From assembly GCA_016235865.1 (NCBI GenBank), contig JACRIK010000030.1:144926-208925 (forward strand): DNA of 64,000 nucleotides, read 5' to 3'. Shown here piece by piece: positions 31,229-39,595 of this stretch. Numbering within the stretch: the stretch's first letter is position 1; each line of letters begins with the position of its first letter. A program made the position numbers and the translations under genes. The stretch comes from Planctomycetota bacterium. Its GTDB lineage: Bacteria; Planctomycetota; MHYJ01; JACQXL01. The notes under the pieces are model-generated. The model was not told where the DNA came from. It saw only the letters and a list, made by a program, of their open reading frames with translations, and searched no databases.

Positions 31229-32968
31229 ATGAAATGCAATAAAGATTATGACCTGGTCGGCTTCCTGAACAATGAGGGGACCAAAGAGGAGCGGGCTGAG
31301 ATTACCGGGCATATCGGTAAATGCTCGGACTGCCTGCGCGAACTGGCCGATATCCGGGCCGCGCTCCGGTCACTCAAGGATGTCCCTCAAATAGAGCCGG
31401 CTCCTGACTTCACCAGTCGTGTGCTTAAGGCGGTCAAGGGCGCCGCACAGGTACCGGTCCGGTCCGATGCGCCTGCCCAATCCGAGACCATGTTGGATAT
31501 CCTGAAATATTACCTGAGGCGCAGTCCGCCCTGGGCGTTTTCTACGGCCCTCCACGCCGTTATCCTGGCGCTGCTGGCATTTGTCTTTGTCAGCCAGTCA
31601 TACCGGAAACCAATGCCGCCTGAGAATGTCATCCACTGGACCCAGGTGCTCCTGCCTAAGGCCGAGACATCAAGCGAACCGGTCCGGACCGTTGACGTGG
31701 CATCTGAAACCGCATCCGCAGTTGATATCACGATTGACCGGGCGGCCCTGGTGGCAAAACTCCGGGCCGGCGATGACAAGGTAATGACTAACCTCATCAA
31801 CCGGTCAGATAAAACCAGGCGCGAGGAATTGCTAACCAAATACAACGGCAAAGGAACTGAACAGGCCGTGGCAGACGGGATGAAATGGCTGGCCGCGCAT
31901 CAGGAACCGGCCGGCAACTGGACGCCCTCAAAATACAACGGACGCGATGAATCCAGCCCCTGTGCACAGGGGCGGGATGAATACACCGTGGCCCTGACCG
32001 GTCTGGCCACGCTCGGCTATACCGGACAGGGCAATTCGCACCTGAGCGGCGAATACTCCGGCACGGTTGACAAATCAGTCAAGTATCTGATTTCAGTCCA
32101 GCAGCCGAACGGACTGATTGATTCGGTTGGCCAGGCCCGGGTCCCGGCTTCGGTCCTGTATAACCATGGCATCGCCACCTATGCCTTGCTGGAGGACTAT
32201 CTCATTGCTCAGGACTATGCCGAAAAGACCCAAGGCCCGGATTTATTATCAGAGATACTGGAAGATTCAGTGACGAAGGCCATTTCGTTTATCATCAAGA
32301 CCCAATCCGCCAACGGCGGCTGGGGCTATGCCAAAGGCGGGACGCCGGATACCTCGGTCACGGTCTGGCAAATCCAGGTGCTGCGCCTGGCATCTGTTTT
32401 AGATATGCAGGGAGTAGAAGAGGCGCTCCGCAAGAGCCGTCAGTGGCTGAACGAGATGACCAATGACGACGGCCTGGTCGGATTTCAGGCCCGGATGGAC
32501 TATCCCAACGGACCGGATGGGCTGACCGCGGCCGGACTCAATGCCTGGCTGATGATTCAGTCAGTTCCGGGGATGGGCAATGCGGATGACGCCATCGCCC
32601 AGCGGATGGATGGGCTAAAGGCAAAGCAGGTGGCGCACCTGAGAACAAACGAACCGATGGGATTATTAAGGATTGAGGAAGATGGCGGGTATCGGACTGA
32701 GACATATCTTAATTACGATTTATATTATTGGTATTGGGCCGGTCCTGACCTAATGGGGTCTCCGGAATGGGATAACCCGCCCGACCGCCGGAAGGGATTT
32801 GGATGGAACGAATCGCTCAAACGCTCGGTTTTGATGAGCCAGGCCAAGGATGGCAGATGGAAGGTGGACGACCAATGGTCGGTTTACGGCGGCGAGATAT
32901 ATACCACATCCGTGGCAGTTCTGACCTTGCAAGTGTATTATCGCAACCCTGCGCTTAGGGCCAATTAG
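31229..32968 (+). CDS. Zinc-finger anti-sigma-like protein fused to a prenyltransferase/squalene-oxidase repeat domain
   Basis: 579 residues. The N-terminal anti-sigma zinc finger has the ligand pattern His28-Cys32-Cys35 (GHIGKCSDCLREL). One TM helix lies at about 101-122. The extracytoplasmic part (about 205-579) contains alpha/alpha-barrel repeats as in terpene cyclases and prenyltransferases: GMKWLAAHQEPAGNWTPS, VKYLISVQQPNGLIDS, AISFIIKTQSANGGWGYAKG and WLNEMTNDDGLVGF. No DxDD or DCTAE cyclase motif is visible, so it is probably a binding or sensing barrel and not an enzyme. The paired upstream sigma factor suggests it transmits an envelope signal. The fusion is known in Planctomycetes; the ligand is unknown. 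Confidence 0.87.
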   Translation: MKCNKDYDLVGFLNNEGTKEERAEITGHIGKCSDCLRELADIRAALRSLKDVPQIEPAPDFTSRVLKAVKGAAQVPVRSDAPAQSETMLDILKYYLRRSPPWAFSTALHAVILALLAFVFVSQSYRKPMPPENVIHWTQVLLPKAETSSEPVRTVDVASETASAVDITIDRAALVAKLRAGDDKVMTNLINRSDKTRREELLTKYNGKGTEQAVADGMKWLAAHQEPAGNWTPSKYNGRDESSPCAQGRDEYTVALTGLATLGYTGQGNSHLSGEYSGTVDKSVKYLISVQQPNGLIDSVGQARVPASVLYNHGIATYALLEDYLIAQDYAEKTQGPDLLSEILEDSVTKAISFIIKTQSANGGWGYAKGGTPDTSVTVWQIQVLRLASVLDMQGVEEALRKSRQWLNEMTNDDGLVGFQARMDYPNGPDGLTAAGLNAWLMIQSVPGMGNADDAIAQRMDGLKAKQVAHLRTNEPMGLLRIEEDGGYRTETYLNYDLYYWYWAGPDLMGSPEWDNPPDRRKGFGWNESLKRSVLMSQAKDGRWKVDDQWSVYGGEIYTTSVAVLTLQVYYRNPALRAN

Positions 32969-33047
32969 CGCCGGGCTGGGCAGGAATCTGTGATAGGGTG
33001 GAACCGGATTAGAGATATTGTGTTATAGGAATTCTGAGAGGTATTAT

Positions 33048-34196
33048 ATGAGTGAAGGTTATATTGATTCTGCTTCGGTTTATGAGATTATTTCTTTTTA
33101 TAGAAATGACCAGCCAAAAGAATGGTATGGCTGGACTTGGCGTGGGGCTGTGGAAACTACCTGTGCAATAATCAATATGCAAAATCTTAAAATGGCCCCT
33201 GCACCTAGCAGGAATGAAGGACCAGCCACAGGTGAATACGAGCATCTTACAAAATCTTTAAGTAGTACTATAACTCATATTAAACCGAATTCTGAGATTC
33301 AGAGATTAGCGATAAATGCCACGAAAAAATGGGCAAACAAAAATACCAAAAGAATTGTTAATGTATACGGGGAACTAAAGGCGGACCGTGAAAATTTTTC
33401 AAAATGGATTAATCTGGCAGTTAAGCATGCTTGGGTGGAACATTCCAAGAGATTGCGTGGATTATTTAATGCTGAGTTTATCCCGCAGCTAGCACTTATT
33501 TTGAATATTGAGAAGCGCGAATTAGAAAGGATTCGGAGACTAAGCTGTGATTTAAAAATACTTAAAGACTATTCGAATCGTATCCCCAATGATTCCGAAT
33601 TCAGAACCATGTGGGACTGCTATATTGTTTCTGCTTTGATAAGAGGAGTATATCACGATTATGTAGCCAAAAAATCAAAATATCAAATAATACACCATCC
33701 TTTCAGGGTGCCTGTATTGGACAAATTAAATAGCTCCGCATCTAGTGATTACGATATTTCAAATACCCAGAATTATTTCGCATCTATAATATTGGCGAGT
33801 GCATATGCTGAGAAAACACCCAATAATCGTATTAGTTGTTGGGCTGAAAATGTTCTTAAGGCAAGGAATGCTATGTCTTATGAGTATATAGATTTACCGT
33901 CGAAACACCATGATACCATTGCTCTTAACTTAGCAGTAGAATCGGCAAGGAAAATTGGTATTCGCACGTATTCACGCAGAACTGAAAAAATATTAAATAT
34001 TATTTGTGACTGTGGCGTAGGTCTATTAAAAATGTTCACTCTGAATCCATGGATAGCTCCAACTGAAATTGTTTTGAAGGAAACGATGGAAATAAGACGA
34101 TTAGGAACAATCGTAGCTGGTAAGGTTTATGGTACTGAGAAAAAATTAAGTGAACTGGGTAGGTCTGTTCCTGGACGAATAGAAACAAAATGGTAA
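33048..34196 (+). CDS. Hypothetical protein, AT-rich
   Basis: 382 residues with no domain I can name. It is predicted soluble and mostly helical, rich in Lys, Arg, Ile and Asn; Tyr and Trp are frequent in the first 35 residues (GYIDSASVYEII, WYGWTWRGAVETT). There is no signal peptide or membrane segment. GAGAGG precedes the ATG at 33048; an earlier frame start at 33018 has no ribosome site. Base composition is visibly more AT-rich than neighbouring genes, suggesting transfer. It lies about 215 bp upstream of the second 22-bp array, so it could be a cargo or partner gene of that locus, or unrelated. The left edge of that array locus may run through 34197-34411, which holds CCCCC/GGGGG and CCCGA/TCGGG hairpins and no gene. 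Confidence 0.75.
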   Translation: MSEGYIDSASVYEIISFYRNDQPKEWYGWTWRGAVETTCAIINMQNLKMAPAPSRNEGPATGEYEHLTKSLSSTITHIKPNSEIQRLAINATKKWANKNTKRIVNVYGELKADRENFSKWINLAVKHAWVEHSKRLRGLFNAEFIPQLALILNIEKRELERIRRLSCDLKILKDYSNRIPNDSEFRTMWDCYIVSALIRGVYHDYVAKKSKYQIIHHPFRVPVLDKLNSSASSDYDISNTQNYFASIILASAYAEKTPNNRISCWAENVLKARNAMSYEYIDLPSKHHDTIALNLAVESARKIGIRTYSRRTEKILNIICDCGVGLLKMFTLNPWIAPTEIVLKETMEIRRLGTIVAGKVYGTEKKLSELGRSVPGRIETKW

Positions 34197-34411
34197 AACA
34201 GCGCGGCGAGAGGGGCACATCGAGGTTGTAATCCGTAATCCGGTGACGAAATCAGCATTCCGGCCAATCCGCAGTATTTTCAAAATTCCCCCTTGACACA
34301 TAATTCGGGGGACACCATACCGAATTCCCGGCCCGATGCCTGTCGGGACAGGGCTGAATTGCCATCAGCTTTTTTGTTCTTGGCCCCAGCGTGCATACAT
34401 TCCATTCCTTA

Positions 34412-34763
34412 CATCGTTACTATCCAATCTTTATATCGTCAGCATCTAACATTTATATCGTTACCACCTAATTTTTACATCGTTACCATCAAACTTCTAC
34501 ATTGTCACCATCAAATCTTTATGGGGTGGCCATCAAATGCCTACGTGGTTACTATCGAATTCCCTGGTCGTTACCATCTAGTCATTACATGGTTACCATC
34601 AAATCTCTGCATGGTCACCATCCAATATTTACGGGGTGGCCATCAAATCATCAGCTGGTTACTATCCAATATTTACAGGGTTGCTATCAAATATTTAAAT
34701 GGTTACCATCTAATTCCTACAGAGGCGCTATTAACCCTAAGAAGTGACACTATCCTGGGTTAT
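34412..34763. repeat. Tandem array 2: sixteen units of exactly 22 bp with degenerate dyads
   Basis: Sixteen consecutive 22-bp units from 34412, without an indel. Typical unit starts are CATGGTTACCATC and CATCGTTACTATC, followed by a 9-base AT-rich tail such as AAATCTTTA. Units 9, 10 and 14 hold perfect 5-1-5 dyads (ATGGT-N-ACCAT); most others keep three or four of five pairs. Unit 1 shares GTTACTATC with unit 1 of array 1, in the same register, and unit 16 has CACTATC like array 1. Units differ more from one another than in array 1. Because 66 bp equals 22 codons, long spurious ORFs run through it. Confidence 0.93.
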
Positions 34764-34943
34764 TCCAGTAGGGGGGATACCCCACCCCCCCCCACCGGCT
34801 AATGATTGACCATATTGTAACCCTAATATTATCAATATGTTAAAAATTATGGTGTCATGAAAATACCTGTTGAAACCTAAACTTTTCACATTTTGATTAT
34901 GCCGAAATATTGATTTTTACACTGAAAAGTTTATCATTCACCT
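34764..34943 (+). other. Conserved structured leader, copy 2, between array 2 and the HTH gene
   Basis: Nearly the same as 7427-7602: a G6/C6+ hairpin (GGGGGGATACCCCACCCCCC), ACCGGCTAA, ATTGACCATA, CCCTAATATTATCAATATGT and the AAACTTTTCA/TGAAAAGTTT inverted repeat. Substitutions number roughly 14 in about 175 bp, plus a few indels. TTGACC with TATTAT at 15 bp could be the HTH gene promoter. Identity continues into the start codon of the HTH gene. Confidence 0.75.
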
Positions 34944-35216
34944 ATGCCACGAAAACCGTCTTTTATCAGTGTTAACCCCGAGGAGATTGAGCAGGTCCGG
35001 CGTTTCTTAAATGCCTCCTTATACTGCGACCGTAAAACAAAGAAACTTAAGGGACATCGCTGTCGTCATCGGGCACAGATAGTTTATTTTTCGTTATTGG
35101 GCCGGACTGTTTCCTGGATTGCCCATGAATTCCATGTTAGCCAACAGACCGTCTGGAAATGGCGCAGGATATATAAGCAGCAAGGACTTGAAGGATTAAA
35201 GGGCCGGTATAATTAG
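34944..35216 (+). CDS. Small helix-turn-helix protein (IS630-type N-terminal domain only)
   Basis: 90-residue protein: residues 1-12 MPRKPSFISVNP, a basic stretch (DRKTKKLKGHRCRHR) and an HTH at about 47-85 (GRTVSWIAHEFHVSQQTVWK, then WRRIYKQQGLEGLKG). The HTH resembles the first DNA-binding domain of IS630-like transposases, but the protein stops exactly where the DDE domain would start. There is no DDE domain downstream: the next frame is a convergent gene ending 1 bp away. It is either a stand-alone DNA-binding protein that reads the 22-bp dyads or the retained stump of a transposase. A broken copy with the same leader is at 7603. Confidence 0.78.
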   Translation: MPRKPSFISVNPEEIEQVRRFLNASLYCDRKTKKLKGHRCRHRAQIVYFSLLGRTVSWIAHEFHVSQQTVWKWRRIYKQQGLEGLKGRYN

Positions 35217-35217
35217 T

Positions 35218-36069
35218 TTATTTCTTCTCCTTGGCTTCAGCCAGCAATTTTGCCAGAAAGGCAGCGCTGGATTTCGTGAGTTCGGCGTCTCCGGCCCATT
35301 TACCGTCCGGCCAGCGCAGGCGTTTGCCATGATGGAAACCAAGGCTTATCACGAGCTGGTCCTTTTTATAAAACTCAAATGTCGGGTTGCCACAGCATGC
35401 GCAAGAGACGTGTCGCAATATATTGGTTCCGACGTTTATGTTTTTAATGATATTTTGTATAAACTCCGGTCTTTTCTCGTCAATCAGAACTTTTTCATCT
35501 GTGGTATTACGATGACAGGTGCCCCCTGACCTGACTTTTATCCGGTCGACTCCCTCAAGCGCCTTATGGAGTGAATCGTTATCCCTATTAATAATGAAGT
35601 AAAAGCTGAAAGCTAAAACCGCGCCTATAGCCAGTATTGGTCCGGCTTTAGTTTTGAACGGCCATCTTTTCGCTGCTTCTTGGTTCCCAGCCGACTTCAT
35701 GACCATGCGGATGTAGGTGATGCAGGTTATTGTTATTGTCACAAATCCCAGGCAGACCAGAGCATATAAAAACGGCAATTCCGGATAGAGAATAAACGTG
35801 ACTGCCATTGCTAAGAATAAGAGCGTGCTTCCCAACCCGATTATCATGGCCATGATGACGCTTAAGACCATCAAGGGTCTATTGAGCTTGATGCTAAACA
35901 GAACCGCCGCTGAAATCAGGGCGACAAACAGGAATATGGCCAGCGGGATAGAAAAAGTAATGGTAAGCGAAGAAGTGTTTTTAATCCCAGCCCAGGCTAA
36001 AAGGACAATCATTCCGCCAGACAAGAGTATGGAAATAATGGCCGAGGCGATGACGATGGCTTTGCGCAT
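35218..36069 (-). CDS. Hypothetical multi-pass membrane protein
   Basis: 283 residues from the ATG at 36069 (MRKAIVIASAIISILL). Four TM helices fill residues about 5-110, with a fifth near 148-165 (ILAIGAVLAFSFYFII). The last 115 residues are soluble and contain a Cys cluster (GTCHRN, SCACCGNP) and WPDGKWAGDAELT. I do not recognise a family. The frame can be extended to 36138, but that adds a stretch overlapping the repeat region and lacks a ribosome site. It converges with the HTH gene with 1 bp between stop codons. Confidence 0.7.
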   Translation of the reverse strand: MRKAIVIASAIISILLSGGMIVLLAWAGIKNTSSLTITFSIPLAIFLFVALISAAVLFSIKLNRPLMVLSVIMAMIIGLGSTLLFLAMAVTFILYPELPFLYALVCLGFVTITITCITYIRMVMKSAGNQEAAKRWPFKTKAGPILAIGAVLAFSFYFIINRDNDSLHKALEGVDRIKVRSGGTCHRNTTDEKVLIDEKRPEFIQNIIKNINVGTNILRHVSCACCGNPTFEFYKKDQLVISLGFHHGKRLRWPDGKWAGDAELTKSSAAFLAKLLAEAKEKK

Positions 36070-36134
36070 AGATGGCTTAATACCAAAGTAATAGTTAAAT
36101 GTCAAGGGAAGTAAGAGGTGAAATACGGGGAATA

Positions 36135-36257
36135 ACAACCCCCCGGCCCCCTTTTCTAAGGGGGAATAGGACGAATTAATCCCCCTTAACCCTACGAACC
36201 CTGACGGGTTCTCAGGGCGAGAACCCGGAACGGGTAAAGGGGGATTAAGGGGGTTGT
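36135..36257. repeat. ACAACCCCC three-stem repeat, copy 2, with an insertion
   Basis: Same outer stem and first hairpin as the copy at 11640-11717. The loop of the second hairpin (CCCCCTTAA ... AAAGGGGG) is filled with about 46 extra bases containing GGTTCTC-AGGGC-GAGAACC. This is a hairpin inserted in a hairpin. Confidence 0.85.
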
Positions 36258-36281
36258 CTTTGTGACCTCCGTGGTGAAAAC

Positions 36282-37589
36282 TTATCTCGCCCGGACCAGC
36301 GCCTTTTTCTTTTTAGCGGTCTTGGCCTTCTTGGCGTGCGCCTTTTTGGTCTCAGGTTTTGGCTGGGCTGTCGGCGGGGCGCTCAGGTTTTTATTTTTGG
36401 CCGGCATTTCGTATGACGAGCCGCCCCGGTTGAAGCTGGACTGGTTCATTTCACCCTGGGGCTTGCCGCTGCCCCATTTTACCGGCGGGGCGTAACCGGG
36501 CCGGACGGGCGGGCTGGCCGGTTCCTCGGCCTTGGCCTCGGCGGCCTTTTCCTTTTTCACGGCCTCGGCCGTGGTGAACGATTTTTCCAGTCCCCGGACT
36601 AATGTCGTTAAGGTGTCGTTATAGGGCGTGGGAACATTCTTGGCCCGGGCGTATTCCATTATCTTGCCGTTCATATAATCAATCTCGGTGACGTTGCGCG
36701 CCTCGATGTCGATGAGCATCGAGGGCTTGTGCGCCCCGGTCTTGTTCAGGTAGTCCAGCCCCTCGGAATAGAATTTCTTGCCCAGGTCGTAGCCGTTGGC
36801 CTTGGCGACCGCTATGCCTTCCTTAAGTATGTCCTGGGCCAGGGTCCTGGTCTGGGGTAGGGCCATGGCCTCGTTCATTTTCAGGTGGGTCAGTCCGCAG
36901 ACCGGCGCCAGGGCGGAATTCAAGACGGCCTTTTCCCAGGTGTATTTCTTTATCTCGGTCGAGAATTTGGTGGTCAGCCCGGTGTCGGTCAGGAGTTTGG
37001 CGGTTTTTTCCGCCAGCAGGTTGGATTCGGCCGACAGGCCGCCGATATAGTTCGGTGAGTTGAAGAACGACATCAGGATTTGGCCCTCGGCCATGATATT
37101 GCCGGCGTAATTGATGACCGCGCGCATCACCCGATTCTTGCCCAGGGCGGCAGCCACGTCCTGCTCCACGTCCAGCCCGTTCTGGAAGCTGACCACCACG
37201 GTATGTTTGGACATGGCGGATTTCACCTGGCGCAGGATGGCCGGCAGGGCCGAGGCCTTGACGCAGATGAAGATGTAGTCCAGGTTTGAGTTCTTGAGTT
37301 CGGTGATTTTGTTGGTCACGCCGTGCACCGGGGTCTGGAAATTGACCACCCCGGCCACGGTGATGCCGATTTTCCGGATGGTCTCAATCCGTTCCTTGAG
37401 CACGTCGACCATGGTCACCTGGTGTTTACCGGTCCCGCCAGAGATGGGGGGCCGGGACAGATAGGCGCCCAGGATGGAGCCAATCGGACCGGCGCCGATG
37501 ACGGCTATCTTGATTACTGGTGGAACTGTTTCTTTTTTAGCTTTCATAACCGGCTTGGCGGATTTCTTGGTCTTGGGGTGCTTCTTCAT
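36282..37589 (-). CDS. 2-dehydropantoate 2-reductase-like protein with basic Lys/Ala/Pro-rich tail
   Basis: 435 residues. The NADP Rossmann motif IAVIGAGPIGSILGAYL (near 28-44) and the KPR C-terminal domain with KYTWEKAVLNSALAP, SMLIDIEARNVTEIDYMNGK and a catalytic Lys in the former are intact, so the enzyme could reduce ketopantoate to pantoate for CoA synthesis. Typical KPR is about 300 residues; here a 22-residue basic leader (KKHPKTKKSAKPVMKAKKE) and about 105 extra C-terminal residues are added, ending KKAHAKKAKTAKKKKALVRA. The tail resembles histone-H1/HU tails. Other KPR-fold reductases (for example opine type) are possible. Neighbours offer no pathway context. Confidence 0.8.
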   Translation of the reverse strand: MKKHPKTKKSAKPVMKAKKETVPPVIKIAVIGAGPIGSILGAYLSRPPISGGTGKHQVTMVDVLKERIETIRKIGITVAGVVNFQTPVHGVTNKITELKNSNLDYIFICVKASALPAILRQVKSAMSKHTVVVSFQNGLDVEQDVAAALGKNRVMRAVINYAGNIMAEGQILMSFFNSPNYIGGLSAESNLLAEKTAKLLTDTGLTTKFSTEIKKYTWEKAVLNSALAPVCGLTHLKMNEAMALPQTRTLAQDILKEGIAVAKANGYDLGKKFYSEGLDYLNKTGAHKPSMLIDIEARNVTEIDYMNGKIMEYARAKNVPTPYNDTLTTLVRGLEKSFTTAEAVKKEKAAEAKAEEPASPPVRPGYAPPVKWGSGKPQGEMNQSSFNRGGSSYEMPAKNKNLSAPPTAQPKPETKKAHAKKAKTAKKKKALVRAR

Positions 37590-37689
37590 CTGGTTTTTTC
37601 TTTCTATAAATACTTGATATTTGTTTGAGGGCTATATACTATTCATTAGATTCGATAAGTCAAGAAAAACAACAGGATTTAGCAGATTA

Positions 37690-37743
37690 ATTGGATTTAT
37701 CCTGATTTTATCTGTGTCTATCTGTGTTAATCTGTGGTTGCAA
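37690..37743. repeat. ATCTGTG direct repeats before the AOR gene
   Basis: ATCCTGATTTTATCTGTGTC followed by ATCTGTGTTAATCTGTGGTT: words at 10-11 bp period ending in the family terminus ATCTGTGGTT, immediately before the AOR start. An unrelated long frame from 37621 runs through this repeat. Confidence 0.7.
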
Positions 37744-37749
37744 TTTCAT

Positions 37750-39579
37750 ATGACCAAGCATAAATTGGGCATTGTGGACCTGACGGCCCGGAAGGTTCGG
37801 ATTGAGGACATCCCTGAGAGCTTAATCAAGCGGTTCCTGGGCGGCCGGGGCCTGAATGCCTATTACCTCAATAAATACCTTAAGAAGGGCACGGACCCGC
37901 TGTCGCCGGATAATGTGCTTTTAGTCGGCACGGGTTTATTGACCGGCACGCTGGCGCCCTCCTCCAGCCGGTTCAGCGTGGGCGCTCTGTCGCCGGAGAC
38001 CGGGTTTTTGGGCGATGCCAATTGCGGCGGGTTCTTCGGCCCGGAACTGCGTTATGCCGGTTTTGACCGCCTGATTATTTTAGGCAAGGCCCGGAAGCCG
38101 TCTTATCTGCTGGTTCACGACGGACGGATTGAAATCAGGGATGCCACCGAATACTGGGGCAAGGACACAACGGAGGCCCAGCAGTTGTTCCGCCGGGACT
38201 TGGGCCAGTGCGAAATGATGCTCTGCGGCGTGGCCGGCGAGAAATTGGTCCGGTTTGCCTGCGTCCGGACCGGCATCAAGAACGCGGCCGGCCGGTGCGG
38301 CATGGGCGCGGTTATGGGTTCCAAGAACCTCAAGGCCATCGTGGCCCAGGGCAGCCAGGGCATCAAGATAAAGCATCCGGAGCGGATGCAGAAACTGGTC
38401 GAGGAGATAAAGGACTACCTGATGTCCTCGAAGATTACGGCGATTCTGGGCACGGTCGGCACGCCGCTGTTGTATGAAGTCAGCAACGCCATCGGCGCCA
38501 TCCGGACCAAGAACAGTCAACTCAATGCCTGGGTGGATGAACTCAACGCCCATGAGATAGATAAGCACGTGGAAAAGATGGTGGCCTGCTCGTCCTGCAT
38601 GGTTCATTGCCGGCACCGGAATACCATGGGCGGCGAGGGGCCGGAATATACGGCCATCGGGCTATTGGGCGCCAATCTGTGCATGGAAACCCCTGAGCAG
38701 GTCATCGAACTGAATAATATCTGCAACGAGCTGGGACTGGATATCTCGTCATCCGGCGGTATCCTGTCCTGGGCGTATGAATTATATGAAAAGGGCATTA
38801 TCAATAAAGAAACCACCGGCGGGCTGGAACTGCGGTTCGGTGATTTGGAACTGAGCAAGAAACTGCTCCGGATGATTTCCCGGCGCGAGGGATTCGGCGA
38901 TGTGTTGGCCGAGAGTTCCCGGGCCATCAAGACCTTCGGCCCGGAGTCGGCTGATTACCTGACCGCGGTCAAGGGCCTGCCCCAGAGCGACCCGCACGAT
39001 GTCCGGTATGTCAAGGCCTTTGCCCTAGGGATAGCCACCTCGTCGCGCGGCGCGGACCACCTGCGCAGCCGGCCGACCCTGGAGATATTTTCCAAACTCC
39101 CGCCCGAAGTCAGGCAAAAGATATACGGCACCACCAACCAGGACCCGACGATACTGGACGAAAAGGAAAAGACCATCTATTTCTCTGAGAATATATTTTC
39201 CGTGATTGACGCGCTGGGTATCTGCAAATTCATCTGCCACGGTTTCAACAGCCCGCATTTCCTGAAGTATTCCCATTTCAGGGACCTGATATACGCGGCC
39301 ACCGGCTGGGAGATTAGCGAGGAAGAATTGCGGGAGGTGGGCTGCCGGATTATTGATATGGAACGTATGTTCAACCTGAAACAGGGCTTGACCCGGGATG
39401 ACGACACGCTGCCCAAGCGCTATTTTGACGACCCGATGCCGCTTAAGGTGTCCAAGGGCCATCACGTGGACCGGGCCCAGTTTGCCTTGGCCATCGACCG
39501 GTTCTATAAACTGCGCGACTGGACCGAGGACGGGAAATTGAAACCCGAGCGGGTCAAGGAGCTGGAAGGGATTAAGTAG
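37750..39579 (+). CDS. Aldehyde:ferredoxin oxidoreductase (tungsten family)
   Basis: 609 residues, typical of AOR. N-terminal half: FLGGRGLNAYYLNKYLKKGT, NVLLVGTGLLTGTLAPSSSR, GALSPETGFLGDANCGG and AGRCGMGAVMGSKNLKAI, which line the bis-pterin cofactor. The [4Fe-4S] ligands begin Cys280, Cys283 and Cys287 (CSSCMVHC) and the fourth Cys is near residue 490 (GICKFICHG). The enzyme oxidises aldehydes to acids and reduces ferredoxin in the cytosol. Start ATG 37750; the preceding frame reads through repeat DNA. Ferredoxin reduced here could feed the EFG-less complex I. No adjacent moa or tungstate transport genes. Some AOR-family members act on other substrates such as benzoyl-CoA pathway intermediates. 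Confidence 0.92.
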   Translation: MTKHKLGIVDLTARKVRIEDIPESLIKRFLGGRGLNAYYLNKYLKKGTDPLSPDNVLLVGTGLLTGTLAPSSSRFSVGALSPETGFLGDANCGGFFGPELRYAGFDRLIILGKARKPSYLLVHDGRIEIRDATEYWGKDTTEAQQLFRRDLGQCEMMLCGVAGEKLVRFACVRTGIKNAAGRCGMGAVMGSKNLKAIVAQGSQGIKIKHPERMQKLVEEIKDYLMSSKITAILGTVGTPLLYEVSNAIGAIRTKNSQLNAWVDELNAHEIDKHVEKMVACSSCMVHCRHRNTMGGEGPEYTAIGLLGANLCMETPEQVIELNNICNELGLDISSSGGILSWAYELYEKGIINKETTGGLELRFGDLELSKKLLRMISRREGFGDVLAESSRAIKTFGPESADYLTAVKGLPQSDPHDVRYVKAFALGIATSSRGADHLRSRPTLEIFSKLPPEVRQKIYGTTNQDPTILDEKEKTIYFSENIFSVIDALGICKFICHGFNSPHFLKYSHFRDLIYAATGWEISEEELREVGCRIIDMERMFNLKQGLTRDDDTLPKRYFDDPMPLKVSKGHHVDRAQFALAIDRFYKLRDWTEDGKLKPERVKELEGIK

Positions 39580-39595
39580 ATACTTTTCTTTTATA

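Noticed and set aside
34412..34763. CRISPR array at locus 2
   Set aside because: Same reasons; unit-to-unit variation is spread over the unit and does not form repeat-spacer alternation.
34293..34802. 169-residue plus-strand ORF (and a second frame at 34502) over array 2
   Set aside because: The translated sequence repeats every 22 residues only because 66 bp is three 22-bp units; more than one frame is open, and the stop-free run is a by-product of the repeat. No ribosome site or known domain.
34944..35216. Complete IS630 insertion sequence
   Set aside because: Only the N-terminal HTH is present; no DDE domain and no terminal inverted repeats with a target duplication were found.
37621..37749. 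Signal-like extension of the AOR
   Set aside because: It is read from ATCTGTG repeat DNA; AOR enzymes are cytosolic and MTKHKLGIVDL is the usual start region.
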